A stretch of DNA of 36,191 nt from Prevotellaceae bacterium (GTDB lineage: Bacteria; Bacteroidota; Bacteroidia; Bacteroidales; Bacteroidaceae), in assembly GCA_015256945.1 (NCBI GenBank), contig JABZLB010000031.1, positions 1-36,191 on the forward strand, written 5' to 3'. Numbering within the stretch: the first letter of the stretch is position 1; each line of letters opens with the position of its first letter. Shown piece by piece: positions 14,601 through 22,199 of the stretch. The notes under the pieces are model-generated. The model worked only from the letters and a program-made list of their open reading frames with translations, was not told the origin of the DNA and ran no database searches. A program made the position numbers and the translations under genes.

Positions 14601-16266
14601 TCGTCAATATAGGATGTGGAAGCCGCACCATTTTGCAGTTGGTTTCGTCGGGATTAAGAATACCCGTGCCCACACGACCTATGTATTCGGTGAGGCTCAT
14701 GACCAATTGCTCGCGTATTGAGTCGATAGCGGGGTTGGTAACCTGTGCAAATTGCTGTCGGAAATAGTTGAAAAATATCTGCGGTTCGCCTGCCAGCACA
14801 GCCAGAGGCGTGTCATTTCCCATTGAGGCTGTTGGCTCCTGGCCGCGTGTTGCCATAGGAATGAGCGTATCGTTTATGTCTTCTTTGCCAAAGCCAAACT
14901 CTGTTTCCTTGGCATTTAAGTGTTCAACGGCATTGCTTACCTTTCGTCCACTATGAATTTTTTCGAGCTGAATGCGATTCGTGTTCAGCCACTGGCGGTA
15001 AGGATGCTCATGTGCCAGCTGCTCCTTTATTTCACCATCGTAGTATATTTTGCCTTCTTTTGTGTCAACAAGCAATATCTTACCGGGTTCTAATCGCCCT
15101 TTTTCGATAACCTCTGACGGGTCAAAATTCATCACGCCTACCTCGGAAGCCACCACCATTGTGCCGCTTTTCGTGATGGTATAACGGGCCGGACGCAGAC
15201 CGTTGCGGTCGAGCATACCTCCCGCGTAGCGCCCATCGGCAAAGAGTAAAGCCGCCGGACCGTCCCACGGTTCCATTAAAATGGAATGGTATTCATAAAA
15301 AGCCTTGAGGTCTTCAGACAATGGATTCTTGTCGTTAAAGCTTTCAGGAACCATGATTGACAACGCCTGAGGCAGCGACATACCGTTCATAATAAAGAAC
15401 TCAAAGACGTTATCGAGGCTTGCTGAGTCGCTCATGTCGGGCTGAATAATAGGGCTTATGTCGTGAATATCGCCGAGAACCTCTGACGATAATACCGCCT
15501 CGCGTGCCTTCATCCAGCTGCGATTGCCGCGAATGGTGTTTATTTCGCCGTTGTGTGCCAGCAGACGGAAGGGCTGAGCCAAGGCCCATGTAGGGAACGT
15601 ATTGGTTGAAAACCGGCTGTGAACCAATGCCATGCCACTAGTAAAATAGCTGTTTGTGAGGTCGGGATAATAATGACGTAGCTGCAAGCTCGACAGCATT
15701 CCCTTGTAAACAATGTTGCGTGACGACAGGCTGCAAATGTAAAACTGTTTGTTGCAGATACGTTTCTCTATTTTTTTACGGATAAGATACAGCGTGCGTT
15801 CAATGTTATCGGGTTGTCCTGCTGCTGTACCAGTAACAAAAATCTGTCGTACGTCGGGTTCGGTTTCGGCCGCAGCCTCTCCCAAACACTCTGAACAGGT
15901 GGGAACAGTACGTAAGTGCATCAGCTGCATTCCCTCGCGTTCAATCTCCTCAATCATCACCGAGAGGATGTCGTTTTGGGCTTTTTCGTCCCTGGGAAGA
16001 AAAACAAGCCCTGTACCATATTTCCCTTTCTCGGGAACAGGTATGCCTTGAAGCAATATAAATTCGTGGGGAATCTGGAGCATAATGCCTGCTCCGTCGC
16101 CTGTTTTACCGTCAGCACCCTCTGCGCCTCTGTGGCGAAGGTGCTCTAAAACTTGCAGTGCATCGTCAACAAGCTGATGGCTTTTTTCGCCGTTTATATT
16201 TACTACCATGCCCACGCCGCAGGCATCGTGTTCATAAATGTTATTGTATAATCCTTTCTTACCCAT
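11653..16266 (-). CDS. gltB: Glutamate synthase large subunit
   Basis: The alpha subunit of glutamate synthase, making two glutamates from glutamine and 2-oxoglutarate; about 1537 residues, normal length. The N-terminal class II amidotransferase domain starts at the nucleophile Cys16 in EHDACGVGMV, which becomes residue 1 after propeptide removal. The central and FMN domains carry GEGGEDAERF and AKPGEGGQLPG. The 3Fe-4S cysteines are in CVMMRKCSQNTCPMG. The C-terminal beta-helix domain (Gly-rich, with GGRVVVLGRTGRNFAAGMSG) closes the protein. I chose the ATG at 16266 because it gives the usual short propeptide (MGKKGLYNNIYEHDAC) and because the promoter's predicted transcript start (about 16298) excludes the TTG at 16296 as an efficient start. 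It is co-oriented with gltD. Confidence 0.97.
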   Translation of the reverse strand: MGKKGLYNNIYEHDACGVGMVVNINGEKSHQLVDDALQVLEHLRHRGAEGADGKTGDGAGIMLQIPHEFILLQGIPVPEKGKYGTGLVFLPRDEKAQNDILSVMIEEIEREGMQLMHLRTVPTCSECLGEAAAETEPDVRQIFVTGTAAGQPDNIERTLYLIRKKIEKRICNKQFYICSLSSRNIVYKGMLSSLQLRHYYPDLTNSYFTSGMALVHSRFSTNTFPTWALAQPFRLLAHNGEINTIRGNRSWMKAREAVLSSEVLGDIHDISPIIQPDMSDSASLDNVFEFFIMNGMSLPQALSIMVPESFNDKNPLSEDLKAFYEYHSILMEPWDGPAALLFADGRYAGGMLDRNGLRPARYTITKSGTMVVASEVGVMNFDPSEVIEKGRLEPGKILLVDTKEGKIYYDGEIKEQLAHEHPYRQWLNTNRIQLEKIHSGRKVSNAVEHLNAKETEFGFGKEDINDTLIPMATRGQEPTASMGNDTPLAVLAGEPQIFFNYFRQQFAQVTNPAIDSIREQLVMSLTEYIGRVGTGILNPDETNCKMVRLPHPILTNGQLDILQNIRYKGFHTCKLSMTFEPYTHEPLSNEEQEASLAGEALREAIDQLCKAAERSVDDGYNYIILSDRDVDSQHVAIPSLLAVSAVHHYLINVGKRVQTALIVESGEIREVMHAALLLGYGASALCPYMTFAILDDLVQKGKIQENYPTAEANYITAVKKGLLKIMAKMGISTIRSYRGAQIFESIGLSESLLKSYFGTDTSTVGGIGLDTIANDAIQLHKKAHAIIENNEEKPLPNLGQFHWRADGIKHSWNPDTIAALQLATRTGNYETFKHFEKLVDDKPEPLFLRDFLDFKRNPIAIDEVETEAEIVKHFVVGAMSFGALSKEAHEALAMAMNKLGARSNTGEGGEDAERFHATAEGISLSSKTKQVASGRFGVTTEYLVNADEIQIKVAQGAKPGEGGQLPGFKVNEVIAKTRHSIPGISLISPPPHHDIYSIEDLKQLIFDLKNVNPRAAISVKLVAESGIGTIAAGVVKAKADLVVISGAEGGTGASPASSMRFAGISPEIGVAETQQTLVKNGLRSLSRLQVDGQMKTSRDVIIMALLGAEEFGFGTAPLITLGCVMMRKCSQNTCPMGVATQDTKLRGFFRGKYEYVVNYFTFLARHIREYLAEMGFKSLNDIVGHTELLTRRDTASCWKPASDAVRTKWESLDFGRLTTCETGDVSTYCTRTQDHDLYDILDEQIIDAAAHTIETGGEIDLDYPIKNTNRAVGAMLSGHIEWLKSKELQKIADAGMADKASESNTIKTENKNQPTINVKFKGSAGQSFGAFLVKGVNFKLEGEANDYFAKGLSGGHISILPPKRSNFNAEDNIIAGNTGLYGATTGELYINGKVGERFAVRNSGAIAVVEGTGDHCCEYMTGGRVVVLGRTGRNFAAGMSGGVAYVWDKDHDFDYYCNMGMVEINLVEDTTYRKELHELIRQHYLYTGSKLARTMLDDWNRYVDEFIQVVPIEYKRVLQEEQVKKLQQKIADMQREY

Positions 16267-16304
16267 TTGCAAGTTACGTTGTTGTTTTCCTGTCAATATG
16301 CTTG

Positions 16305-16312
16305 CAAAAGTA
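16305..16312 (-). promoter_or_regulatory. Promoter -7 element of gltB
   Basis: TACTTTTG on the minus strand matches TAnnTTTG. The -33 box is not obvious. The inferred leader is about 32 bases to the gltB ATG at 16266. Confidence 0.6.
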
Positions 16313-16431
16313 CAAAATTACGTCCATATTGTTATGTAATGTTGCTTTTATTCTGTATTGTATCTCCTTTTTTAACATAACGACTGTTCGTTTCTGCCGT
16401 ATGGTTTGTGCCATATGGGTTATATGGTTAT

Positions 16432-16520
16432 AGTTCGGCGGCCGCAGACAGCATTGCTGACGACCATCGAACAACGGGTGTGACGGCCGTCAGCAATGCG
16501 GCGGCCGTCATACAACGAAC
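16432..16520. repeat. GC-rich double-hairpin intergenic element, copy C
   Basis: The most diverged copy: AGTTCGGCGGCCGCAGACAG begins it, the first hairpin closes with CTGACGACCATCGAAC, the linker is AACGGGTGTG, and the second half starts ACGGCCGTCAGCAATG and ends GCGGCCGTCATAC. Parts of the second palindrome are lost. It sits between the divergently transcribed gltB and the secreted-protein gene at 16775. Confidence 0.78.
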
Positions 16521-16646
16521 AAATGGTAATATTGTAAAGGGCAAAGTAACGTAAAGGGCAGGAGATACAAATGTAACAGCAGGAAGAAACAGAAATAAAT
16601 ATGTCGATTTTTTTCAAAAAAGATAGAGGAATATGAAATTAATGAG

Positions 16647-16654
16647 TATATTTG
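16647..16654 (+). promoter_or_regulatory. Promoter -7 element of the secreted-protein pair
   Basis: TATATTTG matches TAnnTTTG and lies upstream of the gene at 16775, giving a leader of about 115 bases. No clear -33 box is seen. Confidence 0.5.
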
Positions 16655-16774
16655 CCCGTCGAAGCCTATGTCGTATCATGTAACCATTGACGTTTTATTT
16701 TATCGGAAGCGTGTGTGTGGTGTTGGTATAAGGCAGAAAAAACACGCATAAATAATTATTTAAACCTAAAACAT

Positions 16775-18178
16775 ATGAGAAAATTTTTACTTAGTATGGC
16801 TATTATTGGCCTTTGTGGTGTGACAGCAAGTGCACAGCAAGACAAGGATCCTGCTGTTTATGCGGCTACGGAAGCAGGTGAGCAACTTACCAACCTTTAT
16901 CTTAATTCGTCAGTGCTTCATGGCGGAGCTGCGATATATCCGGGCGGTATTGCGGGCGATGCCAGAGGCATGGCCGTTGCCAATGGCAAAATGTATGTGT
17001 GCAATCGTGGTGCAGGAGGTGTTTCCCAGCTTGTTGAATTGGACGGCGTTACTGGCGCATTGCTTCGTACAATAGAGTTGCCGAAGGAGATGTGGCAGGA
17101 AGAAGGAACTATGCTTGGTTTCGTGGCTAATGATGTTCAGGCCGATAATGCAGGACACATTTTTGTGGCAAACATGTCGACTGACATGCGCGGCACGGGT
17201 GCTGCACACCTGTTCAGGGTAAACTATGTGGATGTAACCCAGAACCCTGTAACCTTTAAGACGGTGCTAAACACCTCACTTCCTGCCACCCTGGAAAAGG
17301 CAATGCGAATTGATACTTATGATGTTTACGGTGACATACTGAACGGTAACGGTATTATTATGCTGCCGGTCAGTGGTGTTGAGCCTGGCGCGGGTAATAC
17401 GGTATTAAAGTATACGGTAACGAATGGGGTTGCCGATGCTGACAATCCTCAAACAATTGTTCTGTCTGAATTGAATCCAAAGTCGGCCACGGGCGCAGGA
17501 GCAGCTCCCCGTATCAACATTGTTGATGACGAACTGTTTTATCATGACGGTTTTACAACCTTGCCCATGCTCTATGATATGAACGGCAACGTGGTTGACG
17601 GTTTCCAGAATAACAAACCCTTGTCGCCAGCTTCGCCAGGCCAGAACGGTGTTGCCGAGTTTGAACTTAACGGTTCTTACTATCTGATAGTAGCATCAAC
17701 AAATACCAATAACGACCCTCCTCAGGCTTTCGACTTGTTTAAATTCAAAGACGACAGCCGCTCGTTTGCTGACATGAAGCTGCTTTACCGTTTCCCTGAG
17801 GCGGGTTTAGGCAGTGTGGCTAACGCTGTAAGAACGGCCCTTCCACGTGTGGAGATTGTTGAAGGAACAGGTGGAAAGAAAAAGGCAAGGATTAATATTT
17901 ATGCCTATCGCAACGGATACGGTATTTATGAATTTACAAATGATGACCCCACAAGCGTGAAAACACTGAACGCTGACGGTATAAACTTTGTGGTTAACGG
18001 GTGCAAGGTAACGGTTAATGGCCCTGTAAAGACAATTGATATTTATTCTGTTGACGGGCAAAAGGTGGCGTCGTCGGCCGACGGCCACACCGTAAACGTA
18101 CCTGCAAAAGGTGTTTATATGCTGGCTATTCAGAAAGTTGACGGCAGCAGGAAAACAACGAAGATAGTAACAGATTAA
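16775..18178 (+). CDS. Exported beta-propeller-like protein with T9SS-type C-terminus
   Basis: A 467-residue exported protein of unknown activity. The signal peptide is MRKFLLSMAIIGLCGVTASA, cut before QQDKDPA. The body has recurring beta segments of the kind seen in propellers (GMAVANGKMYVCNRG, HIFVANMSTD, FELNGSYYLIVAST) and resembles the DUF4623 family of Bacteroidales; I hold that family name loosely. The last 75 residues (VNGCKVTVNGPVKTIDIYSV, then GQKV, PAKGVYMLAI and KIVTD) look like a type A sorting domain for the type IX secretion system, predicting release or attachment at the cell surface. A longer frame opens at 16715 but the ATG at 16775 gives the signal peptide. The next gene is 103 bases downstream and also exported. 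Confidence 0.7.
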   Translation: MRKFLLSMAIIGLCGVTASAQQDKDPAVYAATEAGEQLTNLYLNSSVLHGGAAIYPGGIAGDARGMAVANGKMYVCNRGAGGVSQLVELDGVTGALLRTIELPKEMWQEEGTMLGFVANDVQADNAGHIFVANMSTDMRGTGAAHLFRVNYVDVTQNPVTFKTVLNTSLPATLEKAMRIDTYDVYGDILNGNGIIMLPVSGVEPGAGNTVLKYTVTNGVADADNPQTIVLSELNPKSATGAGAAPRINIVDDELFYHDGFTTLPMLYDMNGNVVDGFQNNKPLSPASPGQNGVAEFELNGSYYLIVASTNTNNDPPQAFDLFKFKDDSRSFADMKLLYRFPEAGLGSVANAVRTALPRVEIVEGTGGKKKARINIYAYRNGYGIYEFTNDDPTSVKTLNADGINFVVNGCKVTVNGPVKTIDIYSVDGQKVASSADGHTVNVPAKGVYMLAIQKVDGSRKTTKIVTD

Positions 18179-18187
18179 CGTAGAACG

Positions 18188-18223
18188 GGAGAGAGAACAG
18201 TGCGGAGAGCCGCTGTTTCTCTC
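18188..18223 (+). terminator. Hairpin between the two secreted-protein genes
   Basis: GGAGAGAGAACAG can pair with CTGTTTCTCTCTT (one bulged base) around a GC-rich loop, followed by a pyrimidine-rich but not pure T tract. It may partially terminate after the first gene or protect its mRNA end. Confidence 0.4.
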
Positions 18224-18281
18224 TTCTTGAACACAAAATAATCATGTGCTCTTCGTAATTTGATTTTTACAAGGCAATACG

Positions 18282-20726
18282 ATGAAGAAGATATTTCAAA
18301 GCTTCCTCCTGCTTATGCTGTGCATTACTGCGCAGGCAGGCAATGTGTTGATAGGCGAAAAAAGCTATACTGTTGATACAACGGCTCTGTTTAAAGCGGG
18401 TCCTGGCGTACAGTATATGGCGCTTGAATTTAGAGGTCCCCGGCGTATGAACGCATTTATACTAAAGGTTGACCTGATGAACCCTTACGTAACCTATCGC
18501 GCTGCCATCAGCAACGACTCTATATACGGCGGCGAACAGCCCACCCGTGTGGCGGCGCGCAAGAGCCGTGAGGGCGAAGTGTATATTGCAGGAACCAATG
18601 GCGACTTCTATCATACAACGGGATATGTGGGTCTTCCCACTGGTTTTACCATGGTAAACCATGAGATAGCCGACATTCCTACGGACCCGGTCCACAGGAT
18701 GGTAATGGCTTTTGATGATGCCAAAACACCGTATGCGGGTGCCATGAGCTATACAGGCACGTTGAATATAGGCAGCAACAGCTATTCGATAGCGCATGTG
18801 AATCATGTACGAGAGGCTGGAGAACTGGTACTTTATAACCAGCTTAACGGGAAATATACACACACGGAGAACGACGGTACCGAAGTTTTGGTAAAGCTGA
18901 CAGCGGGTAATACGTGGGGCGTAAACAAGCCTTTGGAGGCCGAAGTTGAAAAAATAGAGACGGGTAAAGGCAATATGCTTATACCCCCTGGCTATGCAGT
19001 GCTGTCGGCTAACGGCGCAACAGCTGCTGCATTAGGTGCATTAACGGTTGGTAGTAAGGTTAAAATTACGTTGAATATGACATTGGATGGCGTTGCCAAA
19101 TCGTTCTCAGAGGTGATTGGTGGCGACATTCGTAGCTGTATAATTAAGAATGGAGTAGTAAGCACTGGCGACGTATGGGCAGAGCTTCACCCGCGTACGG
19201 GCTTTGGATATACGGCTGACAGGAAGACGGCTATTCAATGTGTGGTAGACGGTCGCAGCACAGCCTCGACAGGTGCAACTACAAAAGACCTGGCCGAAAT
19301 TATGCAATTTGTAGGTGCCAGCGATGCCATCAACTTAGATGGGGGCGGCTCGAGTTGCTTGTTTCTGAAAGATTTCGGTCCGATGAATAAGGTGAGCGAT
19401 GGACAGGAACGAGCTGTTTCAAATGGAATTTATGTGGTTTCAACAGCTCCCTCTGATAATAACGTGAGCGAAATAAGATGCGTGAAGGAGCGTGTACGGC
19501 TGCCCCGGTATGGCATTTACAAGCCGTTATATTATGGATATAACCAATATGGCGTGCTGGTATCGAAAGATGTTCAGGGTGTTACACAAACGGTTGACCC
19601 TTCAGTAGGGCAGATTCTGGATGACGGCAGCTTCCTGGCATCAGGTACAAAAGGTGGAGAGATAACTGCAACATACCATGGAGCTACGGCAAAAATTAAA
19701 GTAGAGCGATGGGCTGAGGGCGCAGTTTCCATTCGATTAGATTCTGTTTTGCTCGACAATCAGGTAAACTATCCGATAGAAGTGCAAACGGAGGTTGAAG
19801 GAAATTTGCTGGATTTATATCCTGGAGCATTGAGCTGGGAAGTAGATAACCCTGAGGTTTGTACGGTTACAAATGGTGTTTTACGGGGATTAAAAAGTGG
19901 AACGGCTGTCGTTACGGGCACATTGGGTACATACAGAGACCAGATTAAGGTGAAGATAGAAGTGGCAGACAAAAGTTACCTGGTTGTAAACCCTTTTACT
20001 GATGCTTCATGGAATATTACCACATCGTCGAATTTGAAAGATATGGTAAACCAAAAGCAGGAACAATCAGTAAAAACAAGTTTTACATATAAATCGGGAC
20101 GAAACAGCAATTTTGCCTATACGAATGATGTAGCATTGTACAGTTTGCCCGACAGTATAAAATTAATATTTAACCCTGGTGATATAAATATAAAGAAGTT
20201 AACCTTGCGCTTTAAGGAGAATAATGGCGGAATCAGTACGATTAACAGGGATTTCTCAGGGTTTGTAAAAAATAAAGACAACACCCTTTGTCTGGCTTTG
20301 TCTGACTTGATGGAGCATCCTGCTGATCGTGGAGCCTATCCTTTACACTTTAATTTTATGCAATTCTCGATTGATCGCGAAGGTATGGTGGCACAAAAAA
20401 AATATACGATGGACATCAAACAGTTTGCCCTTATATATAATAAGGTATCAACAGGTATCTTTAATATGATGTCGTATGGTAACAATAATGCTGCTGTCAG
20501 AATGGTTAAAGGAAGAGGAGCTGAGGTAATTCTGAAATCGGATAAAGAAGAAAACGTTCGTTTTGAGATAGCTTCTGTGTCGGGAAACATTGTGAGGAGG
20601 AGCTATTGTGAGCGAGCAAAGGATGGCACTTATCTGCTTCCGTTTAATGGTCTTCCCTCAGGTGTGTACGTAATTACCGTGTATCATGGTAAAAAGCATA
20701 ATACAGTAAAGGTTCTTTGGAACTAA
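18282..20726 (+). CDS. Exported phosphodiester glycosidase (NAGPA) family protein
   Basis: An 814-residue exported protein. The signal peptide is MKKIFQSFLLLMLCITAQA. Residues about 60-385 form a phosphodiester glycosidase domain (NAGPA, PF09992-type): NGDFYHTTG early, RTGFGYTADRKTAIQCVVDG, then AINLDGGGSS (about 349-358), the family's hallmark metal/substrate loop. Relatives remove alpha-GlcNAc caps from phosphodiesters or act on extracellular glycans. A Big-like/Ig region follows (about 400-565; segments SWEVDNPEVCTV and LKSGTAVVTG), then a beta-rich stretch, then a terminal domain with GLPSGVYVITVYHGKKHNTV that looks like a type IX secretion signal. The substrate is unknown. It may be co-transcribed with the exported gene before it. 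Confidence 0.8.
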   Translation: MKKIFQSFLLLMLCITAQAGNVLIGEKSYTVDTTALFKAGPGVQYMALEFRGPRRMNAFILKVDLMNPYVTYRAAISNDSIYGGEQPTRVAARKSREGEVYIAGTNGDFYHTTGYVGLPTGFTMVNHEIADIPTDPVHRMVMAFDDAKTPYAGAMSYTGTLNIGSNSYSIAHVNHVREAGELVLYNQLNGKYTHTENDGTEVLVKLTAGNTWGVNKPLEAEVEKIETGKGNMLIPPGYAVLSANGATAAALGALTVGSKVKITLNMTLDGVAKSFSEVIGGDIRSCIIKNGVVSTGDVWAELHPRTGFGYTADRKTAIQCVVDGRSTASTGATTKDLAEIMQFVGASDAINLDGGGSSCLFLKDFGPMNKVSDGQERAVSNGIYVVSTAPSDNNVSEIRCVKERVRLPRYGIYKPLYYGYNQYGVLVSKDVQGVTQTVDPSVGQILDDGSFLASGTKGGEITATYHGATAKIKVERWAEGAVSIRLDSVLLDNQVNYPIEVQTEVEGNLLDLYPGALSWEVDNPEVCTVTNGVLRGLKSGTAVVTGTLGTYRDQIKVKIEVADKSYLVVNPFTDASWNITTSSNLKDMVNQKQEQSVKTSFTYKSGRNSNFAYTNDVALYSLPDSIKLIFNPGDINIKKLTLRFKENNGGISTINRDFSGFVKNKDNTLCLALSDLMEHPADRGAYPLHFNFMQFSIDREGMVAQKKYTMDIKQFALIYNKVSTGIFNMMSYGNNNAAVRMVKGRGAEVILKSDKEENVRFEIASVSGNIVRRSYCERAKDGTYLLPFNGLPSGVYVITVYHGKKHNTVKVLWN

Positions 20727-21010
20727 GGGATAGCGAAACAGAATATAAAAAACTATCGTTACTTGTTTGTAAGACTGGTGTGTTCCCTATACTGGTACTG
20801 CTGGAGGTACTGGGTATTTCATCGTATCTTACTTGTAAAATCAGTGTAATCCTTACCCTGCAGGGTAGGGATTACTTCATAAATACAGTATATCTTTTGT
20901 AAATTACCATGAGGAACAAGCTCTAAAACCAACCTGTGGGCTGTAAAAGGTGGAAGGTTTTTAGTAGAAGGATAAGCCAGTTCTTTATTTTTCCGTGTAA
21001 GAAAGTTGTA
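20727..21010. other. Intergenic region after the NAGPA gene
   Basis: Together with the repeat block that follows, more than 600 bases here lack a credible gene. Apart from the palindrome at 20846-20875 and the repeat block from 21011, I see no feature. Confidence 0.45.
20846..20875. repeat. 30-base near-perfect palindrome
   Basis: GTAATCC at the left end pairs with GGATTAC at the right end, and the centre TACCCTGCAGGGTA is perfectly symmetrical; only one T-G pair breaks symmetry. The T run expected of a terminator is missing (TTCATAAA follows), so this may be an operator, a cruciform-prone site or a weak terminator for the NAGPA gene. Confidence 0.7.
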
Positions 21011-21252
21011 ATGAAAATGCGAAGTACCTTATTAGATAAAATAAGAATATTGCTGTAAAAACATATCTTTCCATCTGTTTTCGTATAGTGCAGTTATTGT
21101 AAAAACACCGTATGGCTTATCAAAGATGACACTCAACTCATAATAAGAACAATCAATACTGCATGATTTTGTATAATGAAGCTGTCGTAAAAACACCAAG
21201 AATTTTATTGAAGAAAAGGAATATCTTATCGAAAAAAGCTCTTTATGTTTAC
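21011..21252. repeat. Degenerate 22/44-bp phased repeat block
   Basis: GTAAAAACA occurs at 21055, 21099 and 21187, steps of 44 and 88. Cut in 22-base units from 21033 to 21252, position 9 is A in nine of ten units. The units at 21077 and 21165 (88 apart) match at about 15 of 22 positions. The sequence thus carries a 22-base register with a stronger 44-base order. It is non-coding as far as I can see, and ends about 90 bases before the tRNA-Val promoter. Confidence 0.6.
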
Positions 21253-21345
21253 TTAAAAAAGATGGACATAACAGTCTTTTCATTTGGTATTACGTAGCTC
21301 TTTCATCATATTTCCTGATCAATATCGAAAAAATATATATAAAAA

Positions 21346-21377
21346 TTTGGTGGAATGCAGGAAAGATACTATCTTTG
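21346..21377 (+). promoter_or_regulatory. Promoter of tRNA-Val
   Basis: TTTG at 21346-21349 and TATCTTTG at 21370-21377, 20 bases apart, match the Bacteroidetes consensus exactly. Transcription should begin near 21384, 16 bases before the tRNA. Confidence 0.85.
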
Positions 21378-21399
21378 CACCCGCAATCCGAGATAGATC

Positions 21400-21474
21400 G
21401 GGCGTTTAGCTCAGCTGGTTTAGAGCATCTGCCTTACAAGCAGAGGGTCGGCGGTTCGAATCCGTCAACGCCCA
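21400..21474 (+). tRNA. tRNA-Val (anticodon UAC)
   Basis: A complete cloverleaf of 75 bases. The acceptor stem is GGGCGTT with AACGCCC, the D stem GCTC with GAGC, the anticodon stem TCTGC with GCAGA around the loop CTTACAA, and the T arm GGCGG-TTCGAAT-CCGTC. The anticodon TAC reads valine codons. The discriminator is A and CCA is not encoded. It has its own promoter and terminator, so it is a single-gene unit. Confidence 0.95.
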
Positions 21475-21485
21475 CGTTAGAAGAT

Positions 21486-21521
21486 AGCTTCATAATTCAA
21501 TTGGATTGTGAAGCTTTTTTG
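21486..21521 (+). terminator. Terminator of tRNA-Val
   Basis: AGCTTCATAATTC and GGATTGTGAAGCT form a stem with two G-T pairs, followed by TTTTTGTTTTT. Confidence 0.85.
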
Positions 21522-21812
21522 TTTTTGGATATTCTATTTCCATTGTGAGTTTTGAGGAGAATGGGTCTGTGGCAGACCTCTTCTGATATGACAATTGTTG
21601 TAGAATGCTATATGTTAAAGCTTGCGAAAAAACTTTACTACAAGTGTGTTGTGAGCACAATATTTTCGTCGACGGAGCATCTTGCTTGTAAAAAGCTGAA
21701 AACAGAACATGTTTTATAGTATGTTGATATTCAGTATTTTATAAGGTGGACTGATGTAAAGTGTTTGTCTCTGACTTTTGGCGGTTTTACCTTTGCGGCA
21801 TAATCCACTTGT

Positions 21813-21893
21813 CTTTACATCGTAAAGTCGCTGCCTTTACGATGTAAAGGCTTCGCGTTTACGTTGTAAATGTTCCGTAATTACATCGTAAAG
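21813..21893. repeat. Four phased palindromes of the TTTACATCGTAAA type
   Basis: CTTTACATCGTAAAG (21813-21827), CCTTTACGATGTAAAGG (21834-21850), GTTTACGTTGTAAAT (21857-21871) and ATTACATCGTAAAG (21880-21893) are short dyads whose centres lie 22 bases apart (about 21820, 21842, 21864, 21886). The linkers are GC-richer. Two helical turns separate the sites, placing them on one face of the DNA. The region between the tRNA terminator and this array (21522-21812), and from 21894 to the purB promoter, has no gene I accept. Confidence 0.8.
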
Positions 21894-22158
21894 ATAATGC
21901 AATTGTGCCTAAATGGTATTTCTCTGTCAATTTAATGGTTTGTGTATGGAGATGTGTAGTCGTCACAATTGTGCCGAAAAGAGGATATGATAGCTATATT
22001 GTCCACTCTGGAACACTCTGTGGAGAAATGTTAAAATGTTGTCAGTTTATTTTACATTGGATAGTAGCAGCGAAACCTTGCTGCTTCTGTTTCTTTAGAT
22101 TTTTGTTATTATCTCCTAAATTTTTACGAACAATGAATGACGAATCGAAGATAATTTG

Positions 22159-22166
22159 TAATTTTG
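22159..22166 (+). promoter_or_regulatory. Promoter -7 element of purB
   Basis: TAATTTTG fits TAnnTTTG, 34 bases before the purB ATG. The transcript would begin near 22173, so the frame opening at 22164 is unlikely to be used. The -33 box is unclear. Confidence 0.6.
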
Positions 22167-22199
22167 CAATATAGTAAAACGCATTATATTTTATCGTTT

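Noticed and set aside
21032..21283. Minus-strand frame of 83 codons between the NAGPA gene and tRNA-Val
   Set aside because: It coincides with the 22-base phased repeat and has no recognisable protein features or promoter.
21905..22174. Plus-strand frame of 89 codons before purB
   Set aside because: Its composition (many Cys, Phe, Val) is not protein-like and it overlaps the purB promoter.
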